From the IMG/VR virus record IMGVR_UViG_3300035115_000020, positions 1-23,361 of that record: a DNA stretch of 23,361 bases; one strand, written 5' to 3'. This document shows positions 1 to 6,761 of the stretch, piece after piece; position 1 is the first letter of the stretch, and each line of letters opens with the position of its first letter. A program made the position numbers and the translations under genes. This DNA is from a virus. Under the pieces are notes generated by a model. The model had not been told where the DNA came from. It saw nothing but the letters and a program-made list of their open reading frames with translations, and ran no database searches.

Positions 1-215
1 AGCCCCACGTTCGCCTTGGCCTGGTCGTACCGCGAGCCATACACCTGCTTGGCGCGGGCCGCACCCACTGCCTTCTGCGCCGCCGCCATCGCAGCCTGGT
101 ACCGCTGGTACTGGGCCAACGCAGCCGAGTACGCCTGCCGCTTTGCCTCGTTGTCATTGGTGCGCTGCGTCAGCCCCGCCTGGGTGACATCAGTGAGGGG
201 GATGGGAAGAGTCAT
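1..215 (-). CDS. Partial virion-associated protein, N-terminal part only
   Basis: The reading frame starts at ATG 215 and runs open off the left edge, so only about 71 codons are present. Its ATG shares one base with the stop of the preceding gene (TGATG), which indicates translational coupling. After a short Pro-rich start (MTLPIPLTDVTQ) the visible part is Ala/Gln/Lys-rich and looks helical, with heptad-like runs such as YQRYQAAMAAAQKAV. It follows the nozzle-like gene in the late operon. By position it could be an internal virion protein, an ejection protein or a tail component; nothing in the visible part decides between these. Confidence 0.7.
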   Translation of the reverse strand, partial: MTLPIPLTDVTQAGLTQRTNDNEAKRQAYSAALAQYQRYQAAMAAAQKAVGAARAKQVYGSRYDQAKANVG

Positions 216-490
216 CAAACCCTCCGGGCGGCGAGCTTCAAGCGGGCAAGAACAGCGTACGGGTGAGTGGACACCAACTCACCCACCATGGACGGATGCG
301 CTGCGGGCTGCTGCTGGCTGAGCTTGGTCATGGCCTGGCGGCGGGAACGGTCCGCGTAGCCTTCGTGATCCACCCGGCCGAACGTGGCGTGGGACTGGCC
401 GGACGAACCGCCGTACACCCGGTTGCCCACAGCATGTGGATTACTGGTGTGGATGGACTGGCCGTTCGGGTGGCCGTAGGGGCTGCTCAC
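215..490 (-). CDS. Small hypothetical protein of the late operon
   Basis: This 91-residue protein starts at GTG 490, whose last bases overlap the TGA of the upstream gene (GTGA). It ends with a TGATG overlap onto the next gene. The frame stays open further upstream, but that part is out-of-frame reading of the nozzle-like gene. The N-terminal half is rich in Gly, Ser, His and Asn (motifs such as YGHPNGQS and YGGSSGQSHATFGR) and looks disordered. The C-terminal half is more helical. No family is recognised; a minor virion or assembly role is suggested only by position. Confidence 0.6.
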   Translation of the reverse strand: MSSPYGHPNGQSIHTSNPHAVGNRVYGGSSGQSHATFGRVDHEGYADRSRRQAMTKLSQQQPAAHPSMVGELVSTHPYAVLARLKLAARRV

Positions 491-2067
491 GACGTGTTCA
501 CCTGCCGACCGTGGCTCGATGCGTGCGCCAGAATTTCCCACACCATGAAGTTCCCGGTGGTGCTGGACGCCAGCGCTCCCAGGTTCTTGATCGGCTTGTT
601 GACCGCGATCGACAGCGCCCGGAACCGCATGCTCCGCACCGGCACCTTGCCACCGTAGGTGCCCGCAGGAATTGAGACAGTTTGATCGGTGGTCAACGCA
701 GGACCGCTTCTCAATTCCAGCGCAGCCGGGTTGTCCCCACCGGACAGCGTGTTGTTGACCCGGGCGTCCAGCCAGTGCAGCCGCTTCCAGGTGTCGTACT
801 CGCCCCCGGTGGCCGGGGGGGTGATGAGCGCGTACTGCGGGCTGATCGTGGTGCCGTTGCCGTCCACATCCAGCTTGTCGTCGGAGAAGGCGTAGGCGGT
901 GCGCACCATCGACAGCACCCGGGTACCGTGGCCGTACAGCACACCCCGGCCACCCATCGACAAGGTGGTGTCGGTGTCGGACCACCCGATCTGCTTGGTG
1001 GAGGGCGCGGCGGCAGAGGTGAAGGTGCCGTCTGCGTTCTGGTAGGCCCGCAGCGACCAGGCGCCCGTGTGCAGGTTCATGGAGACGTGGCTGAACACCT
1101 GAGAGCTTCCGGTGAACGACGGCCCCACGATCAGCTTGTCGTTCTCCAGGCCGATGACCGCGTTCGGCACGTAGTCCAGTGCCATGTTGCCGCGCCAGTC
1201 CTCGTTCACCGCGATGTCGGTGAACACGTTGTTGGTCATGCGGTACACGGAACGGTCATTGACGATGAAGATGCCGCCGGTCCACAGGGTCGCGGAGTAC
1301 GCCCCGATCAGGTTCGAGATCAGGGTGAGTTGGCCGTCGATCGCCGGGTCGGAGGTGAAGGTGAACAGGAACGTCTTGTTGCGCTTGAAGATGTAGAGCT
1401 GGGAGTTCACCACCACCACGTCGTTGATCATCTGCCCGTCACCGGGGTTGATGTCCACGAACCCGCCGTCCGGCGCGGCCCATGTGGTGGGGTCGGTGGC
1501 CTTCGACCAGTACATGCGGTTGGCAGCCTTGTCGATGACGAAGGCGCGCTCGCGCACCACGAACGACAACTCGCCCTTGGGCATGGTCCCGACAGCAGTC
1601 CAGGTGCCCGCCGTCATCGACGTGCGGGACTGCCCGGTACCACCACCGGGTGCGCCGACGAAGTAGATGAGGTTGTTGTACTGGAACAGGCTGGCGTAGA
1701 TGCCCGACAGGCTGCCACCCGGTGCCACCGTGTACTGCGTGGTGTCGTGCGGCTTGATGGTGGAGTACACCTTTGTGGTGCCCGGCGAGCCGCCGTCGTG
1801 GGTCGCGATCACCGCGTACTTGATGCTGGTCGTCAGGTCCACGCTGCCCAGCAGCGAGAACAGCCCGTTGGTGGACAGGTCGGTGTACATGGTGCTGGAG
1901 CCGCACTTACGGCAGCCCGGCCGAGCAACCAGAGTGCCGGTGTCAGTCACGTCCAGGTTGGTGACGAACCGCAGCGCGGTTGGCGGCGTGGCGTAGGGAG
2001 CGGTGGAGAAGTCCCGCTGTGCCAGTCCGCTCGGCCACGGCCCTAGACGCAGCGCCGTGCTCGCCAT
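487..2067 (-). CDS. Tail nozzle / stabilisation-type beta-rich virion protein
   Basis: This 526-residue protein is dominated by short beta-strand repeats with aromatic and Gly-Asp turns (for example IYFVGAPGG, LYIFKRNKT, IFIVNDRSVYR), as expected of a beta-propeller. Near the N-terminus it reads TNLDVTDTGTLVARPGCR, resembling the 'asparagine-strand-G-x-L-RPG' opening of podoviral nozzle/stabilisation proteins (P22 gp10 or T7 gp12 type). Its length is close to those proteins and it directly follows the adaptor gene, with a TAATG overlap. The inferred role is the tube below the portal and adaptor. A minor tail protein of a long-tailed phage is the alternative. Confidence 0.65.
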   Translation of the reverse strand: MASTALRLGPWPSGLAQRDFSTAPYATPPTALRFVTNLDVTDTGTLVARPGCRKCGSSTMYTDLSTNGLFSLLGSVDLTTSIKYAVIATHDGGSPGTTKVYSTIKPHDTTQYTVAPGGSLSGIYASLFQYNNLIYFVGAPGGGTGQSRTSMTAGTWTAVGTMPKGELSFVVRERAFVIDKAANRMYWSKATDPTTWAAPDGGFVDINPGDGQMINDVVVVNSQLYIFKRNKTFLFTFTSDPAIDGQLTLISNLIGAYSATLWTGGIFIVNDRSVYRMTNNVFTDIAVNEDWRGNMALDYVPNAVIGLENDKLIVGPSFTGSSQVFSHVSMNLHTGAWSLRAYQNADGTFTSAAAPSTKQIGWSDTDTTLSMGGRGVLYGHGTRVLSMVRTAYAFSDDKLDVDGNGTTISPQYALITPPATGGEYDTWKRLHWLDARVNNTLSGGDNPAALELRSGPALTTDQTVSIPAGTYGGKVPVRSMRFRALSIAVNKPIKNLGALASSTTGNFMVWEILAHASSHGRQVNTS

Positions 2068-2711
2068 TAGTACCCCAGCCAGGTGTCATCGATGGACACC
2101 GTGATGTTCGGGTACGCCTGCTTGGGCTGCCACAGGTCCATGTCGGTCTGGGCGATTCCCGTGTTGAAGGCGGCCATCTTCATGGCTTCGCCCTGCGGGT
2201 TCGCGTCAAGTTCGTGCGCCTTGGCGATGCAGTAGTCCACGATCCGCAGGTGGTACTGCACCGGAAGCTCCGGGGTGTCACCCACCACCGTGACCGCGAC
2301 TGGAATCCTGGTGTAATACATCTTCAAAACGCTGGTGGAGTTGTTGGGGATCGGGTACAGGTTGATGAATCCGCCCCACACCCAGTACGTGGTGGGCGTA
2401 CCACTGCCGACGCTCGCTACCCCAGCGTCGTAGTTCGGCACCATCTCCTCGGCCTGGGCGAACGAGATGGGGTCCAGCGTCATCCCGTCGTACTTCACCG
2501 ACCGCAGTTGCAGAATGTTGGTCGGGGTGACGTACGCCCCGACACCGGAGGTGACCGTAGCGGTGGTGGTGACCTGGAGCAGTTCCTTCTGACGGGCGAT
2601 CTCGGCCTGGGCGTCGTTCACCCAGCGAATCACGTCGGCGGAGTCGATCTGAGCGCCGGACTCGTCACCAAAGGCCCGCTGCACGCGGGTCAGGATGTCG
2701 GAGACGAGCAT
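2067..2711 (-). CDS. Head-to-tail adaptor (connector) protein
   Basis: The 214-residue protein begins with a helical segment (DILTRVQRAFGD, then DVIRWVNDAQAEIARQ) followed by a beta-rich middle (TATVTSGVGAYVTPTNI, YWVWGGFINLYPIP) and a C-terminal helix pair. This order is typical of phage adaptor proteins that dock under the portal ring (P22 gp4 / T7 gp11 / gp6-like group). Its place between head genes and the nozzle-like gene fits that role. The ATG at 2711 is preceded by AAGGGG-type ribosome-binding sequence. Family membership is inferred from pattern, not from a search. Confidence 0.7.
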   Translation of the reverse strand: MLVSDILTRVQRAFGDESGAQIDSADVIRWVNDAQAEIARQKELLQVTTTATVTSGVGAYVTPTNILQLRSVKYDGMTLDPISFAQAEEMVPNYDAGVASVGSGTPTTYWVWGGFINLYPIPNNSTSVLKMYYTRIPVAVTVVGDTPELPVQYHLRIVDYCIAKAHELDANPQGEAMKMAAFNTGIAQTDMDLWQPKQAYPNITVSIDDTWLGY

Positions 2712-2720
2712 AGGTACCCC

Positions 2721-3179
2721 TTACAGGTCGCGACGCCCGCCGTAGGGTCGATCGAAGCGGATGCCATTGTGCACGTAGGTGTTCAGCGGCGAGTTGAAGA
2801 CCGCCTGGGCAAACTCCCGGGCCGCCTCCTTCGCCTCACGAGCCTTCTTGGCCTCCACCAGCTTCACGGCCTCATTGTGGGCCTCAGTGCGCGACCACAC
2901 GTCGTGCTTGTGGGTGTCCCCGAGGTAGATCCGCTCGATCACGCGCTCATCGAACTCCGCCTCCGACTTCACCGAGAACGCGACGACCCGCCCGCCGTCC
3001 CGGGTGCGCTCGATGATGCGGAACGCGTCGTCGTCGGGTTCCCGGCGGTCCCGGGGCACCCACTGGACCTCCAGGTTCGGGTCCATGTCGTGGATGATCT
3101 CCGCAATACGGGCCACCTTCGCCGAAACGAACGAGCCGTCCTCCAGCGGCACCGCCGCATCAACCAGGTGGTCCAGCAT
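2721..3179 (-). CDS. Hypothetical late-operon protein, helical C-terminal half
   Basis: This 152-residue protein starts at an ATG sharing one base with the upstream stop (TGATG). The N-terminal half is an alpha/beta segment containing WVPRDRREPDDDAFRI and is rich in acidic and basic residues. Residues around 95-125 form a charged helix with repeated K/A/E (VEAKKAREAKEAAREF). It ends Gly/Arg-rich. No family is recognised. Its position between the small beta-rich protein and the adaptor suggests a head-completion or assembly role, which is inference only. Confidence 0.75.
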   Translation of the reverse strand: MLDHLVDAAVPLEDGSFVSAKVARIAEIIHDMDPNLEVQWVPRDRREPDDDAFRIIERTRDGGRVVAFSVKSEAEFDERVIERIYLGDTHKHDVWSRTEAHNEAVKLVEAKKAREAKEAAREFAQAVFNSPLNTYVHNGIRFDRPYGGRRDL

Positions 3180-3619
3180 CAGAGCCCTCCGAGAACCATG
3201 GCGACGAACACGCCGGTACCACCAGCGGTGGTGCCGGACAGCCGAGGCCGGATGTACCGCAGCGGGGTGTCGATCGCGTTGGTAAACAGGGTGACCGCAG
3301 CGGTGGTGAAGGCGAAGCCTCCCGCCGCAACCGCCGCATTGGACGTGGCGTTCAGGATCGCCAACTCCAGCCAGTCGGAGCCGTTGACGGTGCCTTCCAC
3401 GGTGAACTTGCCCGCCGAGAAGGTGCCCGTGGTCCGCAGCGAGGCTGAGAAGGACTGGAAGCTCTGCGGGATGGTCAGGCCAGCCACGGTAGAGGCCACC
3501 CCGTTGAGCGCCATCACGTTGCCGATGGTGTCCACGGCAACGCCGTTGATCCCGGACTGCGCCTCGGCCACGTAGAAGCCGTTGGCCACGTTGAACTGGT
3601 AGTCCGCCAAGCTGGGCAC
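3179..3619 (-). CDS. Beta-rich virion protein, possible head decoration protein
   Basis: About 146 residues, rich in Gly, Ala, Thr and Val with alternating strand-like hydrophobics (FSAGKFTVEGTVNGSDWLELAIL, read in parts) and almost no charged residues, as in capsid-surface or minor structural proteins. GTG at 3619 is preferred because AAGGGG lies 5 nt upstream; GTG at 3625 would sit against that sequence. It is the first gene after the capsid gene, separated from it by a hairpin. Position and composition suggest decoration or head completion; no motif proves it. Confidence 0.65.
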   Translation of the reverse strand: MPSLADYQFNVANGFYVAEAQSGINGVAVDTIGNVMALNGVASTVAGLTIPQSFQSFSASLRTTGTFSAGKFTVEGTVNGSDWLELAILNATSNAAVAAGGFAFTTAAVTLFTNAIDTPLRYIRPRLSGTTAGGTGVFVAMVLGGL

Positions 3620-3640
3620 GAGCACCCCTTTCAGACAGGG

Positions 3641-3679
3641 GGCCGGACCCAGGGACTGGAGGGTGCCCCGGGTCCGGCC
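3641..3679 (-). terminator. Hairpin after the major capsid gene
   Basis: A perfect 10-bp inverted repeat, GGCCGGACCC (3641-3650) and GGGTCCGGCC (3670-3679), encloses a 19-nt loop. It begins 7 nt beyond the capsid stop codon on the minus strand. No T-run follows, so it may be a weak U-less terminator, a transcription attenuator or an mRNA-stabilising 3' structure that raises capsid expression relative to downstream genes. Confidence 0.6.
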
Positions 3680-3686
3680 AGCTTGA

Positions 3687-4901
3687 TCAGTTCTCGGTGA
3701 TGTCAGCGAACAGCGCGTTGGCGTTCCGCTGCTTCACACCGATCTCCCAGTACTTGTACAGCCGGGCCTCGTACTGGTCGAAGCCCGAGATCCGCGACCA
3801 CATCGAGCCGTCCGTGTCGTCCCAACTCCAGTCCTCCTCCTGGAAGACGGTGAGGCTGGGCTCGTTGACGAACCACATCTTGCCGGTCGGCGCGTCGGGG
3901 TCATCGATGACCGGGATCTCCTGGCCGTGGTTGAACGCGAGACCGGAGAAGCCGCCCGCGAACTCCTTGGTGTCGGTGTACCGGCGCTGCTGGGTGAGCA
4001 GGTTGAAGTACGCCCGGCGAACACCGAGGGAGGCGAAGATGACGGTCGGCCGAGCGCCACCCGCCTTCCGCACCCGGTCCACGATGGCGATCATGGCCGA
4101 CTCGGACAGCGCGCGGGACGTGCCGTTGTTGGAGTCCACGACGGAGGCCCACACCGGCTGGGTGGCGGGGTCCACGTTGTAGAGCGCGCCGGTCGCCTTG
4201 ACGATCGAGGACAGGCCGTTGGGCTCCAGCACGGTGCCCGCGAAGTTGCCGGTCCGGACCACCAGGTCACCGGTCGCGTCCGAGGCGATGTCCGCGCCGG
4301 AGTAGACGAAGGTGCCCGCCGGGGCGGTGGTGACGGTGATCGAGGTGATGGTCCGGTTCGAGCCACGCACCGTGCCGCCGGGGGACACGATGTCGATGAC
4401 CTGGCCGACCTCCAGGTACTGCACGTCGTTGACGGCCGAGGTGTTCGCGGTGGCCTGGGACGCAGCGGACAGGGTGGCCAGGGCGCCCGTGCCGTCACCG
4501 TAGAAGATGCGGGCGGTGTCCTTGGCCACGTCGTTCTTGAGGCCGTCCATCTCGTCCGACATCACCGAGGCGAACGCCTGGGCGTTGGTCTTGAGCAGGC
4601 GCATCGACTGGCCCGACAGCAGCAGCATGCCGTAGCCGTACTTGAGGCCGATCTGCACCGAGGCGTAGCCCTGGTTGCCACCGGTCGGCAGTGCGCCACC
4701 CTCAGCGCGGTAGCCGAGGCCGGGGTTACGGGACACGCGGATCGGGAAGCGGACGTACTTGCCTCCGGTGTCCGACGACACGCCGTCGCTGGACTTCATG
4801 ACCCGGCGCAGGCCGATGACTTCCTTGTTGAGTTGGCCGACCAACTGCGGGAGGTAGACCTCCTTCGCGATGTTGGTCGCGGTAACGAGAGTGGCGGGCA
4901 T
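3687..4901 (-). CDS. Major capsid protein (HK97-fold type)
   Basis: The 404-residue protein starts MPATLVTATNIAKEVYLPQL, with AAGGAG 7 nt before the ATG. An N-terminal helical arm is followed by core segments such as KYVRFPIRVSRNPGLGYR, FASVMSDEMDGLKNDVAKDTARIFYGDG, then a beta-rich central segment at residues 161-216, and C-terminal core pieces (PTVIFASLGVRRAYFNLL, WSRISGFDQYEARLYKYWEIGV, read in parts). It lies directly after the scaffold-like gene and before small head proteins, the standard place for the major capsid gene. The segment at residues 161-216 recurs in a separate gene at 6260-6760. Fold assignment rests on pattern and context. Confidence 0.85.
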   Translation of the reverse strand: MPATLVTATNIAKEVYLPQLVGQLNKEVIGLRRVMKSSDGVSSDTGGKYVRFPIRVSRNPGLGYRAEGGALPTGGNQGYASVQIGLKYGYGMLLLSGQSMRLLKTNAQAFASVMSDEMDGLKNDVAKDTARIFYGDGTGALATLSAASQATANTSAVNDVQYLEVGQVIDIVSPGGTVRGSNRTITSITVTTAPAGTFVYSGADIASDATGDLVVRTGNFAGTVLEPNGLSSIVKATGALYNVDPATQPVWASVVDSNNGTSRALSESAMIAIVDRVRKAGGARPTVIFASLGVRRAYFNLLTQQRRYTDTKEFAGGFSGLAFNHGQEIPVIDDPDAPTGKMWFVNEPSLTVFQEEDWSWDDTDGSMWSRISGFDQYEARLYKYWEIGVKQRNANALFADITEN

Positions 4902-4943
4902 GCGGGTGCTCCTTGGTGGGCAGGAGCGTCACGCCGGAGCGGA

Positions 4944-5753
4944 CTACCCCTGGGACTGGGCTGCCTGGATCATCTGAGCCACCAGATTCCGCGTGTCTTG
5001 CGGATTCAGGTTGGTCACATCCACCTGGTTCGAGGGGCTTCCACCGCTTGCAGACATGATGCCGGGGAGACGCCGCTGGTTCGCGGCAGCGATGACCGAC
5101 TGCTCCCAGGTCTTGTATGCCAGAACGGCCTTCTCGGGGTCATCGAACTCACCCGAGGCGACCTTCGCCAGCACCCAATCCTGGTCGTAGTCACCGTGCT
5201 TGGTCTTGAGATCCCCGAGGTACTGGTCGAACTGTGCCAGTTCCTCCTGGACCCGCTGCTGCTCCTGCTGCTCCATGATCGTCCGGCCGGTCAACTCAGC
5301 GAGTTGCTCGACACGGTTGATCCGCTCCACGACCTCAGGCGGAAGACCTGCCAGGTCGGTCTGTGCTTGGTCCTGGCCCCACTGCTGAGTTTGCCCACCC
5401 TGACCCTGCTGGGCCTGAGCCTGCGAACCCAATTGCAAGCCGAACTCCTGGGCGAGCCACGGGATGACCTCGTTCGGGTTCTGCTGGATCTGGTCCAGCA
5501 TCGCCGCTGCTGCGGTCAGGTACTGCGGCTCGTAACGCTGCGAGAGCGTCTCGTACGGCTTGTACTGGGACTGTGCCTCTTCGAGCTTGGACTGCCAATG
5601 CCGGTCGGTCTGCTTGAACCCGTCGAGCAGTTGACCGTGGAACTGTTCCGGAATGTCCTTGAGATACCCGGCGTACTGTCCGGCTGCGTCTCCCTGGCCC
5701 TGGCCCTCAGTGGGCTGTACCTCGGGGGTGCCCCCCTCGACGGGCATCGTCAT
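4944..5753 (-). CDS. Capsid scaffolding protein
   Basis: The 269-residue protein is acidic, Gln/Glu/Ala-rich and predicted helical, with coiled-coil-like stretches near residues 50-75 and 140-175 (VVERINRVEQLAELTGRTI, EQQEQQRVQEELAQ). Low-complexity Gln/Gly regions occur near residues 10-25 and 108-130. The C-terminus ends with a helix (NLVAQMIQAAQSQG). This composition and the location immediately upstream of the capsid gene are typical of scaffolds, which guide procapsid assembly and then leave or are degraded. GGAGGG lies 7 nt before the ATG. No protease motif is visible. Confidence 0.75.
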   Translation of the reverse strand: MTMPVEGGTPEVQPTEGQGQGDAAGQYAGYLKDIPEQFHGQLLDGFKQTDRHWQSKLEEAQSQYKPYETLSQRYEPQYLTAAAAMLDQIQQNPNEVIPWLAQEFGLQLGSQAQAQQGQGGQTQQWGQDQAQTDLAGLPPEVVERINRVEQLAELTGRTIMEQQEQQRVQEELAQFDQYLGDLKTKHGDYDQDWVLAKVASGEFDDPEKAVLAYKTWEQSVIAAANQRRLPGIMSASGGSPSNQVDVTNLNPQDTRNLVAQMIQAAQSQG

Positions 5754-5789
5754 GTAGGTCCCTCCGGTCCTGGTTCTTTCCGCAGGATA

Positions 5790-6260
5790 CTACCGATTAC
5801 CGATCACGAAAGGTGGTCGCGTGGTCGGACGCATGTATCCAGGCATACCGTTCTGAGGTTCGGTGCTCCCCATCTTTGGTCCAGGACCTGGAGTGATGGG
5901 CCGCCGGAACGGCATTCCCGGCGGGCCGACCACACCCGGCGGCAGGCTCGACCCGCCGCCCGGAGCCTCAGGCGGAATCGCCGGACCACCCGGAGGAACG
6001 TTGCCCCCGATCGGTCCGCCACCTCCCGGGCGACCCTGAGACATCCGGGCGCGGGCCAGCATCTGCATCCGCTGCGCGTCGGGCGCACCAGGCATCGCCT
6101 GCGCAGGCGGGGTGGGTCCACCGCTGATACCCCGGTTGCCCTGGGCCAGCGACGCCAGGATCGCCAACAGTGGCGACGGCGACCCGCCCTCCGGACGGCC
6201 AGGCGGACCCGGACGGGGGTTCATGCTGCCCATGCCCATGGGCCGGACCGGCATCGTCAT
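5790..6260 (-). CDS. Proline/glycine/methionine-rich disordered protein
   Basis: About 156 residues starting at ATG 6260, which overlaps the preceding stop as TGATG. It is dominated by Pro, Gly, Met and Arg (for example MGMGSMNPRPGPPGRP, GGGGPIGGNVPPGGPA), with one short hydrophobic helix (SPLLAILASLAQG) near residues 29-41 and a second helical patch (AQRMQMLARARM). The portal C-terminus is similarly Pro/Gly-rich. It lies between the capsid-domain paralogue and the scaffold. It is likely intrinsically disordered; an accessory role in assembly is inferred from position. Function unknown. Confidence 0.6.
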   Translation of the reverse strand: MTMPVRPMGMGSMNPRPGPPGRPEGGSPSPLLAILASLAQGNRGISGGPTPPAQAMPGAPDAQRMQMLARARMSQGRPGGGGPIGGNVPPGGPAIPPEAPGGGSSLPPGVVGPPGMPFRRPITPGPGPKMGSTEPQNGMPGYMRPTTRPPFVIGNR

Positions 6261-6760
6261 CAGATACTCCCCGGGCTGTCGTTGAGGCGGAGCGCGTACT
6301 GCTTGTCGTTCTTGCTGGACTGGTTCAGCCGGGTCGCGTTGGTGGTGCCGCTGTTGCTGCCCCAATAGGTCGAGTTGACCGTAGTCAGCCGGGCATCCAG
6401 ATCCTGAACACTGTCGTAGTTCTCGGGCTGCCCCAGCGCATCCGCGCCCTCCGACAGAATCACCAGGTCGCCGTTGGCGTCGGTGCCGATGTCGGCGCCG
6501 GAGTAGGTGACAGTCAGCGTGGTCGTGCCCGAGATCGCGGTGATGTTCCGCGTCGAGCCACGGACGGTTCCGGTCGGGGACACGATGTCCACGATCTGAC
6601 CGATCTCCACGGACGCGACCGGCGGGTAGCCGGTGTTCGGGCCGTTGCACTGGAACTGGTTGGCGACGGTCTGCGTGCCGTTGAGAATGGCGACGATCCG
6701 ACTACCCCGGCGACGGTCCACGATCCCCAGTGCGGTGGAGCCCATATCGGTGTTCGGCAT
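6260..6760 (-). CDS. Stand-alone paralogue of the capsid protein's central domain
   Basis: The protein has 166 residues from ATG 6760, preceded by GGAGGGGGATGAC; longer upstream reading is frame overlap with the portal gene. Residues 51-101 closely match major capsid residues 163-216: both contain GQ(I/V)(V/I)DIVSP, a GTVRGS motif, then YSGADI, T/SDA and GDLV in the same order and spacing. Weaker similarity continues on both sides, such as SRIV against ARIF and GSNSGTTNATRL against DSNNGTSRALSE. No capsid arm or rest of the core is present. It may bind the capsid lattice or portal vertex, or be a duplicated remnant under selection. It sits between portal and scaffold. Confidence 0.75.
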   Translation of the reverse strand: MPNTDMGSTALGIVDRRRGSRIVAILNGTQTVANQFQCNGPNTGYPPVASVEIGQIVDIVSPTGTVRGSTRNITAISGTTTLTVTYSGADIGTDANGDLVILSEGADALGQPENYDSVQDLDARLTTVNSTYWGSNSGTTNATRLNQSSKNDKQYALRLNDSPGSI

Positions 6761-6761
6761 G

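Noticed and set aside
3927-6368. 813-residue plus-strand open frame across the capsid and scaffold genes
   Set aside because: Its translation is Arg/Gly/His/Leu-rich without motifs or ribosome site, and it is antisense to well-supported minus-strand genes; long antisense frames are expected at this GC content.
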